From: Paenibacillus silvestris | GTDB lineage: Bacteria; Bacillota; Bacilli; Paenibacillales; NBRC-103111 | Direction of reading: 5' to 3' | NCBI RefSeq assembly: GCF_009882985.1 | Contig: NZ_WTUZ01000040.1 | Coordinates: 1-64,000 of the forward strand | Length of the DNA stretch: 64,000 nt | Shown here: piece by piece, positions 8,232-14,635 of the stretch | Layout of the letters: the number at the start of each line of letters is the position of its first letter | Numbering within the stretch: the first letter of the stretch is position 1 | Made by a program: the position numbers and the translations under genes | The notes under the pieces: generated by a model | What the model was told of the DNA's origin: nothing | Seen by the model: the letters and a program-made list of their open reading frames with translations, nothing else | The model's database searches: none

Positions 8232-8390
8232 TCATTTCAGCCCAATTAGTGCCAAAAGTCCTGATAGCATGGTGAATATTGATGGTTTCACGTTAGATCG
8301 CGTCCACTGCCAAGCATTATTTTCAATCTCTTTGAGCTCCTGTCTATGTTCTTTCATCTTTTCTTCAAAAAAATGCGGATAATGATGCAC
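8232..8390 (-). CDS. Small membrane-associated protein, 52 residues, function unknown
   Basis: A short gene with a GTG start at 8390 preceded by TTGGAGGTG at 7-bp spacing, and a TGA stop at 8232. The product begins MHHYPHFFEEKMKEHRQELK, a charged helical region, continues through a Trp-rich patch (NNAWQWTRSN), and ends in a short hydrophobic segment with LSGLLALIGLK. It could be a small membrane-interacting peptide. It has its own terminator and its promoter carries a perfect 7-bp inverted repeat shared with the MFS exporter gene, so co-regulation with drug export is likely. I do not recognise the family. The ribosome site, terminator and operator together support it as real. Confidence 0.65.
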   Translation of the reverse strand: MHHYPHFFEEKMKEHRQELKEIENNAWQWTRSNVKPSIFTMLSGLLALIGLK

Positions 8391-8460
8391 GATTTGCACC
8401 TCCAATTTCTTTATGTATGATGACCTCCCTTTGCTTTATGCTCATTATAATCAAGCAAGT

Positions 8461-8478
8461 ATGACAGCAGTCTGTCAT
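8461..8478. promoter_or_regulatory. Inverted-repeat operator upstream of the small gene
   Basis: ATGACAG and CTGTCAT are perfect 7-bp inverted arms separated by CAGT. A minus-strand TATAAT lies just downstream of it in the transcription direction, so the repeat covers the -35 region of the small gene. It also sits 3 bp past the WYL gene's stop and could form a hairpin, but no T-run follows. A near copy lies at the MFS promoter (8128-8143). Confidence 0.55.
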
Positions 8479-8480
8479 AT

Positions 8481-9380
8481 TTATAGATAGCGATTTAACA
8501 TTTTTTCAATTTTATTTTGGAGTAATTGCCTTAATGTGAGTGGTTCAAGTACCTCCACATCTTCACCAAAACTTAATATCGTTTCAATTAACCAGTCAAC
8601 TTCTATAGGATTAATAATGGTTACCGTTAGCGTGCCATCTTCATTAAAATAGTTGTCTTCTGCATAAAAACAATCCAAAGCATGCGCCGATGATCTCCCT
8701 GAGATACGAAGAACAGCTCCCACGATTTCTTGTTTCTGATAGTTCATCGAGAAATCTTGTAGAATTACTGGGTGAATACGCTGATATGTTTCAGTCAGGG
8801 TAACCAGATCTATCATTCTTGTAAGTTTAAATACACGGTAATCCTTACGAGCTCTACAATACCCATGTAAATACCACGTATAATACTTAAACAGCAGGCT
8901 GACTGGCTCGACGATCCGATTAGCCCTCTCATTCTTAGCATTCAAATATTCAAAACGAATGACCTGACTATCCTTAATGGCAGCTCGAAGGTTATGTAGA
9001 ATGGCATTATTGGCTCGCCAGCTGCCTAAATCTATGGTCAGGCTCGGCATTTTATCTCTTTGAATAGTTTGAAGCCTATGTATAGTCTCCGTCGCTCGTT
9101 CATCTTTGAACACTGTCGCCGTGCTGTGAAGAAGCGTGATCAAAGACTCAATATCGTTGGCGTTTAATAAACTTTTCTCCATTTTATACTCTTTAATGAT
9201 GCCATATCCTCCATTGACGCCTTGATGGGATACAACTGGGATTCCTGCTGCACAAATAGTCTCTATATCACGGTAAATGGTTCGTTGAGAGACCTGATAT
9301 TTATTAGCAAGCTCAGAAGCAGAAATCACATCATTATTTAGAAGCGCATAAGTAATCGATATTAATCGTTCAAGTTTCAT
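8481..9380 (-). CDS. WYL-domain transcriptional regulator (YafY family)
   Basis: A 299-residue regulator. Residues 1-60 are an HTH_11 winged helix (NDVISASELANKYQVSQRTIYRDIETI, beginning NDV). The centre and C-terminus contain the WYL domain with the literal Trp-Tyr-Leu in YTWYLHGYCRARKDYRVFKL and a WCX-like C-terminal extension. WYL domains sense nucleic-acid or small-molecule ligands, and several members respond to DNA damage. The start is at 9380 behind GGGTGATT. A LexA-like box lies 26 bp upstream of the start, which suggests SOS control. Downstream on the same strand are a small peptide gene and an MFS exporter that share an operator, probably its targets. Confidence 0.88.
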   Translation of the reverse strand: MKLERLISITYALLNNDVISASELANKYQVSQRTIYRDIETICAAGIPVVSHQGVNGGYGIIKEYKMEKSLLNANDIESLITLLHSTATVFKDERATETIHRLQTIQRDKMPSLTIDLGSWRANNAILHNLRAAIKDSQVIRFEYLNAKNERANRIVEPVSLLFKYYTWYLHGYCRARKDYRVFKLTRMIDLVTLTETYQRIHPVILQDFSMNYQKQEIVGAVLRISGRSSAHALDCFYAEDNYFNEDGTLTVTIINPIEVDWLIETILSFGEDVEVLEPLTLRQLLQNKIEKMLNRYL

Positions 9381-9405
9381 CTAATCACCCGCTATAACAT
9401 ATAAT

Positions 9406-9419
9406 CGAACATGTGTTTG
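9406..9419 (-). promoter_or_regulatory. LexA (DinR)-like SOS box upstream of the WYL regulator
   Basis: CGAACATGTGTTTG agrees at 13 of 14 positions with the Bacillus LexA consensus CGAACRNRYGTTYC, including the CGAAC half and all spacer class positions. It is 26 bp upstream of the WYL regulator's start, inside the promoter region. The match was judged by eye; chance occurrence is possible in AT-rich DNA. Confidence 0.5.
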
Positions 9420-9500
9420 TATATATTACACCATAATAATCCAATGGGTTCAAGAGGAAATAGGAAAACCGTCAGGATGGATTTCACCTGACGGTCTATA

Positions 9501-9676
9501 GGAACTGGAGTCCGCTATTTCGAGAAAAACAAAATGTTTCCACTCTGATCGGAACTACAGGGTCTTATATTGCCACTAGGGTATGTTTTTGTGTTAATTT
9601 CGACAAAATAGCCGACTGTAGTTCCCCCAGCCTGTGAAATATGCAGCTTTTCTCCCATATAGCGGACTGTAGTTCC
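9501..9676. repeat. Four-unit phased intergenic element, type I
   Basis: Four ~20-bp units built on GGAACTACAGTCCGCTAT. Units at 9501-9520 and 9551-9570 read on the plus strand, 50 bp apart. Units at 9606-9625 and 9657-9676 read on the minus strand, 51 bp apart. Their outer parts are closely conserved and the DNA between them is not. The element fills most of the 458-bp gap between the WYL regulator and the SDR gene; nothing in it looks coding. Confidence 0.75.
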
Positions 9677-9787
9677 TCCTTCTCCTCCTTGGACGTCATC
9701 TCCTCGTAGATATTCCCATTTTAAATCCTACACTTAGCGTAAGGGTCGAGAGAGAAAAGTTGAAAACTGACGACTCTTAAACGCCAA

Positions 9788-9819
9788 AAGGCAGTACGCT
9801 TTAATTAGCGTGCTGCCTT
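9788..9819 (-). terminator. Terminator of the SDR gene
   Basis: AAGGCAGTACGC and GCGTGCTGCCTT form a 12-bp stem with one mismatch-type pair and an 8-base loop; a short T-run follows on either strand. It lies 20 bp beyond the SDR stop codon. Confidence 0.7.
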
Positions 9820-9838
9820 CTTTCTTATTAGCTATATA

Positions 9839-10657
9839 TTAATTCGAGTCAGCTTCAACTGAACGATCGTACCATGTATTGAGTTCTTCCATCCGTTTGG
9901 TATAAGCATCACGAATCGAATAGGCTGATTGGGAACCAACTGGAAGGCGCAGCGGCGCATTTTCGCTTTTGATTACAGAGATAATATATTGTACCGCTTT
10001 GGCTGGCTCGCCAATCTTGATGTTTGATAATCCTTTTTCATAAGCTTCGTAATATGGAATGTATTCCGGCTTTTTCTCCGTCTGCTCCAAGGAATGTCCG
10101 AGAAACTCGGTTGCAAAAACCGCCGGTTCCACAATTGTCGTCTTGATCCCAAAGCTTGCGAATTCCTGTGCGAAAGCTTCCGAGAAGCCTTCAAGAGCAA
10201 ATTTGGAAGCCGCATAAAGACTGAACGGCGGGAAAGACACAACTCCAAAGAATGATGAGAAATTAATATAATGACCTGATCCCTGACGCTTGAATACAGG
10301 AAGTGTTGCGCGAATGACATCCAATACGCCAAATACATTGACATCGAACTGTTTCCGAATTTGTTCATTCGTATATTCCTCAAGCATGCCGAACAGTCCG
10401 TATCCTGCATTATTTACGACAATATCAATTCTACCGAATACATCAACGGCTTCTTGAACCGCGGCTTGAATTTGGTCTGATTTGGTAACGTCTAAAGCTA
10501 CAAGATGCACACGATCCGGAGCGAGTGCTTTAAAATCCTGAATGGCTTCGAGTTTACGTGCTGTAGCGACTACTTTGTCCCCAGCTTGAAGAAGTTGCTC
10601 TACAAAATGACGTCCGAATCCTGTTGAAGTTCCTGTAATAAACCATACTTTACTCAT
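9839..10657 (-). CDS. Short-chain dehydrogenase/reductase
   Basis: A 272-residue classical SDR of the family often labelled oxidoreductase with a TGTSTGFG cofactor loop. The NAD(P)-binding glycine motif ITGTSTGFG is at residues 8-16, the NNAGYGLFG motif near 87, and the catalytic Ser and YAASK in the middle (FSSFFGVVSFPPFSLYAASK). The substrate is unknown. The gene follows a TetR regulator on the same strand with a 73-bp gap that holds a perfect 14-bp palindrome, so the regulator probably controls it. A good terminator follows. Confidence 0.9.
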   Translation of the reverse strand: MSKVWFITGTSTGFGRHFVEQLLQAGDKVVATARKLEAIQDFKALAPDRVHLVALDVTKSDQIQAAVQEAVDVFGRIDIVVNNAGYGLFGMLEEYTNEQIRKQFDVNVFGVLDVIRATLPVFKRQGSGHYINFSSFFGVVSFPPFSLYAASKFALEGFSEAFAQEFASFGIKTTIVEPAVFATEFLGHSLEQTEKKPEYIPYYEAYEKGLSNIKIGEPAKAVQYIISVIKSENAPLRLPVGSQSAYSIRDAYTKRMEELNTWYDRSVEADSN

Positions 10658-10689
10658 GTTTAATGTCTCCTTTGATGATTAGATTATTG

Positions 10690-10703
10690 AGAATGATCAT
10701 TCT
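10690..10703. promoter_or_regulatory. Perfect palindrome in the SDR promoter, candidate TetR operator
   Basis: AGAATGATCATTCT is a perfect 14-bp palindrome about 35 bp upstream of the SDR start and between it and the TetR gene. Its sequence differs from the large repeat upstream of the TetR gene, so it may be bound by another protein or by the same regulator with relaxed specificity. Confidence 0.4.
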
Positions 10704-10730
10704 AATATTGGTAAAAAAACGCTGATCCAA

Positions 10731-11309
10731 TTACACATCAAGCAGTGATATAGCGGAATCAGCTATGCGGTGCAGCTTCTCTTTGTTAGCCGAGGTTCGT
10801 GCGAGTACTCGCAAGCCCAGCATGGTGTTATGCATGTTTTCCGCGAGCTCACTTGCATCACGATTTGTTACGAACTCTCCACTTTCCTGGCCCCGTTGGA
10901 TCAGTTCGACGAGAAGCTTCTCTACCTTATCGAAACTTTCTAAGGTCTTCATATCCACTTCTTGATCCCATGGAGCAACCTCCACAGCCATATTGACAAG
11001 CAGGCAGCCCGGAGGCTTGTCGTCATATCCTTCGATCATGAAGTCAAACAGAAATCGCACGGCTTGCCTAGTACTATCGGCGCGGGTGATGCCTGAGTGA
11101 AATTGCCCGCTCAAGTACTCGTTGTAACGTTCGATGGCTTGTAGAAACAATTGATGCTTGTCACCGAACGTATCGTACAAGCTTCTGCGATGAATACCCA
11201 AATGCTCGACTAGAGCATTGATAGAGGTTTTCTCATAACCTTGTTCCCAGAACAACCTCACAGCTTTCAACAACACTTCATCTACGTCAAATTCCTTGAC
11301 CCGCGGCAT
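10731..11309 (-). CDS. TetR/AcrR family transcriptional regulator
   Basis: A 192-residue TetR-type repressor. The N-terminal helix-turn-helix is clear: DEVLLKAVRLFWEQGYEKTS followed by INALVEHLGIHRRSLYDTFGDK, the YDTFGDK end being typical of the AcrR branch. The C-terminal part is a helical ligand-binding and dimer domain. The start is preceded by AAGGAGGGG. A large inverted repeat made of two GAACGTTC palindromes lies 40-80 bp upstream and is probably its own operator. The SDR gene downstream on the same strand is a likely target. The inducer is unknown. Confidence 0.9.
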   Translation of the reverse strand: MPRVKEFDVDEVLLKAVRLFWEQGYEKTSINALVEHLGIHRRSLYDTFGDKHQLFLQAIERYNEYLSGQFHSGITRADSTRQAVRFLFDFMIEGYDDKPPGCLLVNMAVEVAPWDQEVDMKTLESFDKVEKLLVELIQRGQESGEFVTNRDASELAENMHNTMLGLRVLARTSANKEKLHRIADSAISLLDV

Positions 11310-11349
11310 TTCACATCCCCTCCTTCCATGAATATAGTTATATCACATT

Positions 11350-11389
11350 GGGAACGTTCGGTAAAGAATTATTTTTACCGAACGTTCCC
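11350..11389. promoter_or_regulatory. Double-palindrome operator upstream of the TetR gene
   Basis: Arms GGGAACGTTCGGTAAA (11350-11365) and TTTACCGAACGTTCCC (11374-11389) are perfect 16-bp inverted repeats with an 8-bp spacer. Each arm contains its own 8-bp palindrome GAACGTTC; the two centres are 28 bp apart. This suits two regulator dimers on one site. It lies just upstream of the TetR gene's likely promoter. Confidence 0.65.
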
Positions 11390-11471
11390 GTATTCCGATT
11401 AGGGCACTGACAGCACTCCTCCAATCACATAGAAGGTATATTCGCAGCATCGAGTAGTTTATTCCTAAATC

Positions 11472-11520
11472 AAGAGGCTATCCCGGGAGTCATTTAATGA
11501 CAGAGGGATAGCCTCTTTTT
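11472..11520 (+). terminator. Hairpin of the GAGGCTNTCCC family bordering a repeat element
   Basis: AAGAGGCTATCCC and GGGATAGCCTCTT form a long stem with an inner GTCATTTAATGAC hairpin, followed by TTTTT on the plus strand. No plus-strand gene precedes it. Related hairpins are at 17505-17547, 37821-37866 and 38106-38147. Here it forms the left border of the element at 11550-11740. Confidence 0.65.
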
Positions 11521-11549
11521 GAACATTTGGGGCCGAGCCCCCATTTCAG

Positions 11550-11740
11550 AATAGCGGGAAATACTACCGCTAAATCGCCCAAAAACACTTTACAGGCATG
11601 AATAGATGGAATTTCTCCAATTAATGCGAACGATTGAGCTTGGAAACAGTGTCGAAGGAGAGAATTAAATGGATTTTTTCCAGTTATTCGGCCAAAGTAG
11701 CGAGGATTCCCATGAAATAAAGGGATTTTTCCCAGTTATT
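11550..11740. repeat. Four-unit phased intergenic element, type II copy A
   Basis: Four 27-bp units related to AATAACTGGAAAAAATCC followed by a TTAAT-type tail. Units at 11550-11576 and 11601-11627 lie on the plus strand (51 bp apart); units at 11662-11688 and 11714-11740 lie on the minus strand (52 bp apart). The stretch ACAGGCATGAATARATGG at 11592-11609 is almost identical in copy B at 37936. The last unit ends 1 bp before the stop codon of the ankyrin gene. The remaining DNA between 11310 and 11471 shows only the TetR operator region. Confidence 0.75.
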
Positions 11741-11741
11741 C

Positions 11742-13049
11742 TCATTCCGGCACTCCATACCTGACAAGAACAGACTTCACAACCTCACTGCCCAAAGCTT
11801 GCTCCGGCAATCTGACTCCTGCTGCAATGAGACACTCAGCGACCGCGGCATAATCTCCTTGAGGATCTTGGTAATTAGCCGATCCCCAGATACAGCTATT
11901 GAGTGGAGTACCTCCATACTCGTTGACAATATCGGTGGATGCGCCGTGTCCAAGCAGCAATTGGACAATCTCACGGTCCCCTCGTATCGCAGCACGATGT
12001 AGAGCTGTCATCGAATGGTTATTACGGCGTGCATCTGGTTGAAAACCAACATCCAACATGAGTCGAACAGCCTCTGCCCGATGATCCCATGCAGCATCTG
12101 TGATGATACTCTGATCTTCCAAATCCAGAGAGTGGATAATATCCTGGTACTCCCTTATTAGGTTATGGACTGTTTTTGTATCTGCACGCATGCATGCAAG
12201 CAGAAGTTTCTGTTCAACTGAACTGTAAGGCAACATCACGTCTATAATGGCTTCATGTCCCAAGTGTGCCGCAAGAAAAAGTGGCCTTGCCGCTACGCCG
12301 ATGCTGTACTCATAAATGTGTCCTCCAGTCGATTCACCAGAGGTAAAGTCTCCTTTTCCCATTTGAACTTGCAGGGCATTTGAATCCTCATGAAGAAGAT
12401 TGCGAACAATTTCAATGTCCCCTAGTTTGATGGCCATAAAGATATCCGTACGGGCACCTCGATGAATCAAATGTCTACATTTGTCCGGATTATTTACTGC
12501 ATATTGAGCAGGTGTGCTGTAATGGTCAATATCCCGCATGTTAATGTCAGCACCGTGATTCAGCAGGAAATCGATGACCTCAGGCGAAACAGCGTAATGC
12601 AGTGGAACCTGCCCATCAGGACCGCGCTGATTCACAACAGCTGGATTCTCCTCCACCATCTTTTGCAGGGCATCTATCATTCCCAAGGCTGCAGCAGCGT
12701 GTGGATCAACATGAGCTCCTCGTTCAATCAGATATTGGGATAATTGATGATGATCATGATGCAGTACACCAAACCCGCCTGCCCACCATTTACTCTTGGC
12801 ATTGATGTCCGCCCCATACTGCAGCAGCACATCAACCATCTCGCGCTTACCTCTATATGCAGCAATGACAATAGCTGGTGTATCAAAAGCAAAACAGGGT
12901 TCGTTAATCCGTTTAACAAGGAATGGATGGCTTTGCAGCAAGTTTCCTACAGCTTGTGGGTCATTATTATCAACCGCTTGCTTGAATTGTTGAACAACCT
13001 TGTTGTCCTGATCATCCATTGGATGGGAATTATTTTTCGTATCCGTCAC
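11742..13049 (-). CDS. Ankyrin-repeat protein
   Basis: A 435-residue protein made almost wholly of ankyrin repeats, for example DTPAIVIAAYRGKREMVDVL, QVPLHYAVSPEVIDFLLNHG and MTALHRAAIRGDREIVQLLL. No signal peptide or membrane helix is seen, so it is probably cytosolic and binds a partner protein. The GTG start at 13049 follows GGGAGGAAGG. It is the second gene of a pair with the GyrI-like protein 21 bp upstream. Its 3' end directly meets a repeat element, whose last unit stops just before the TGA codon, so the C-terminal residues may have been set by that insertion. The function is unknown. Confidence 0.88.
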   Translation of the reverse strand: MTDTKNNSHPMDDQDNKVVQQFKQAVDNNDPQAVGNLLQSHPFLVKRINEPCFAFDTPAIVIAAYRGKREMVDVLLQYGADINAKSKWWAGGFGVLHHDHHQLSQYLIERGAHVDPHAAAALGMIDALQKMVEENPAVVNQRGPDGQVPLHYAVSPEVIDFLLNHGADINMRDIDHYSTPAQYAVNNPDKCRHLIHRGARTDIFMAIKLGDIEIVRNLLHEDSNALQVQMGKGDFTSGESTGGHIYEYSIGVAARPLFLAAHLGHEAIIDVMLPYSSVEQKLLLACMRADTKTVHNLIREYQDIIHSLDLEDQSIITDAAWDHRAEAVRLMLDVGFQPDARRNNHSMTALHRAAIRGDREIVQLLLGHGASTDIVNEYGGTPLNSCIWGSANYQDPQGDYAAVAECLIAAGVRLPEQALGSEVVKSVLVRYGVPE

Positions 13050-13070
13050 GTTCGCGTCCTTCCTCCCTTC

Positions 13071-13514
13071 CTATGCCTTAAGATTATAGAAAATCTCCGT
13101 TTCTAGTTTGGATTCATCCTCATTCCAGTGTCCATATACTTCCAATAACGGGAGCTCATGATGTTCACCTGAAGACTTTACGATTGAACGAATGCTTTCA
13201 TAAGTTCTCTCTAGTTCACTGTAAGGGCCAACATGCTTACCATAAGCGTATTTTTCTAAAATAACATCCTTCTCTTCCAATAAAGTATCTTCATTAGGAG
13301 GTAGTAGCAGCTCAATTCCAGCAAAAATGTTGTCACCATCTTCATAAACAACATGGTTGGTTCCTTTATGTGAGAGTCCCTTTTCACTTACTTCTTTCCA
13401 AACTTTATCTAACAATTCGAAAATCGTATCACCATAAGCTTTGTTCTGATCATGAGTTTTAGAAAATCCAAACAAGGTAACCTTTTTTCTTTGATTAAAA
13501 ATGATTGGTTCCAT
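13071..13514 (-). CDS. GyrI-like / effector-binding domain protein
   Basis: A single-domain SOUL/GyrI-like protein of about 147 residues. It shows the fold's features: beta-strand start PIIFNQRKKVTLFGFS, central FAGIELLLPPNE, and the C-terminal YAYGKHVGPYSELERTYESI helix followed by LEVYGHWNEDESKLETEIFYNL. Stand-alone members bind small molecules or hydrolyse them; the ligand here is unknown. The start at 13514 (MEPIIF) follows AAAGGTG at 6 bp; ATG at 13517 and GTG at 13523 are possible. It precedes the ankyrin gene by 21 bp and is probably cotranscribed with it. Confidence 0.85.
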   Translation of the reverse strand: MEPIIFNQRKKVTLFGFSKTHDQNKAYGDTIFELLDKVWKEVSEKGLSHKGTNHVVYEDGDNIFAGIELLLPPNEDTLLEEKDVILEKYAYGKHVGPYSELERTYESIRSIVKSSGEHHELPLLEVYGHWNEDESKLETEIFYNLKA

Positions 13515-13630
13515 CATTATCACCTTTTATCTTTTGAATTTGTATTACCTGTCTTATCTAAGTGTAAAATGGTTATTTTTTACTTTCCTACTCCCCTAAA
13601 CTCTTCTCCAGCCATTGCCAATATCCTGCT

Positions 13631-13999
13631 TTATGCTCGATAAAAGGACAGCACCCAGCACACGCCATTCCGGTCCGTAACGATGGCTAGCAGGCCGTTA
13701 AATGGAGCCTCATAAGCTTCCGTATTGATCGTCCCCTCAGACGAGAATGCTCCATAAATAGCACGGAACTTTTCCTCAGATTCGATTTTCAGGAAAACTC
13801 TCACGAAATCACCTTTCATCGCCGGCTTCGCTGCCTCAGTATCGGCAAACTTAAGCGTTGCTGTCCCAACATGAAGGTCCGCGTTAAGCACCTCATCACC
13901 TTGCTTGCGCAAAATCGTAATCTCACCGCCAAAAATGCCTTGATAATACTTGATTTCGTCTTTGCAATTATCAACTACGATAAAAGGGTTCACTATCAT
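13631..13999 (-). CDS. VOC family protein (glyoxalase/PhnB-like)
   Basis: A 122-residue protein of the vicinal oxygen chelate superfamily with the PhnB-like opening NPFIVVDNCKDEIKYYQGIFGGE and two beta-alpha-beta-beta-beta modules. Members bind a metal or a drug, or serve as immunity proteins; no specific substrate can be named. It starts inside the TAATG overlap with the MarR gene, so the two are translationally coupled. The MarR regulator is therefore likely to control it. The 116 bp after it hold no clear terminator. Confidence 0.87.
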   Translation of the reverse strand: MIVNPFIVVDNCKDEIKYYQGIFGGEITILRKQGDEVLNADLHVGTATLKFADTEAAKPAMKGDFVRVFLKIESEEKFRAIYGAFSSEGTINTEAYEAPFNGLLAIVTDRNGVCWVLSFYRA

Positions 14000-14478
14000 T
14001 AACTAAAACCTCCTTCATTATTGTTTTCTTGCTCACTAAGGTTGCTGAGGACTGTCTTCAAAAGGTCATTTAGCAAGTCGTACTGCTCATCCGTAATGCC
14101 CTTCCGGGTTTTCCGCTTGACGCGGCTTAAAGCTTCTTGCACCTTAGGCACCACCTCACGTCCTGATTCTGTCAAAAAGAGCAGCTGATATCGGTTATCC
14201 GTGGGATCTGCTTCCCTCCGAACATACCCTTCTGCCTCCAGTTTGGCGATTGCTTTGGCAGTTGTTGTCTTATCAATGAGCAGCCTTTCGCTAAGTGCTT
14301 TCTGCGTGATTGGCTGATGAAAAGCAATTGACATCAGGAAAATATACTGCCCACTTCCGATTCGATAAGACTGCAATTCAGATGAGATCAATATCTGCAT
14401 GTGTCGGTAGATAGCTGAGATGTATTGACCGTGTGATTCCGTTGTGTCCTTGTTATCTGGGCTCCAATGATCGTTCAT
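13999..14478 (-). CDS. MarR family transcriptional regulator
   Basis: A 159-residue winged-helix regulator. The DNA-binding core is readable as ITQKALSERLLIDKTTTAKAIAKLE, followed by the wing YVRREADPTDNRYQLLFLTESG. It is the first gene of a two-gene unit with the VOC protein, overlapping its start. The promoter carries two perfect 17-bp direct repeats, one covering the -35 and one next to the start point, so autorepression is likely. The start codon follows TAAGGAGGAG. The ligand is unknown. Confidence 0.92.
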   Translation of the reverse strand: MNDHWSPDNKDTTESHGQYISAIYRHMQILISSELQSYRIGSGQYIFLMSIAFHQPITQKALSERLLIDKTTTAKAIAKLEAEGYVRREADPTDNRYQLLFLTESGREVVPKVQEALSRVKRKTRKGITDEQYDLLNDLLKTVLSNLSEQENNNEGGFS

Positions 14479-14503
14479 TTTACTCCTCCTTAAAATAGGG
14501 TGT

Positions 14504-14557
14504 TATTGCAACTAATTTCATCATATGTGAAATAGAATGCTATTGCAACTAATTTCA
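14504..14557 (-). promoter_or_regulatory. MarR promoter with two 17-bp direct-repeat operators
   Basis: TATTGCAACTAATTTCA occurs perfectly at 14504-14520 and 14541-14557, 37 bp apart. On the minus strand the promoter reads TTGCAA (14543-14548), 17 bp, TATGAT (14520-14525). One repeat thus covers the -35 and the other runs from the -10 past the start point, an arrangement expected for repression by MarR. Confidence 0.7.
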
Positions 14558-14635
14558 AACAAAAAGGCCTGACACCCCTGCAGATCAACCCGATTTCAGG
14601 TCAAAACACAAGGAACATCAAGCCTTTAATGTGAT

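Noticed and set aside
8461..8478. Terminator of the WYL regulator gene
   Set aside because: The inverted repeat lacks a T-run and recurs in a promoter, so an operator is the better reading.
9501..9676. Possible CRISPR array
   Set aside because: Only four units, half of them inverted, with no uniform repeat or unique spacers and no cas genes.
12744..13106. Plus-strand open frame of 120 codons
   Set aside because: It is antisense to the ankyrin gene, whose repeats are clear; no ribosome site or known domain.
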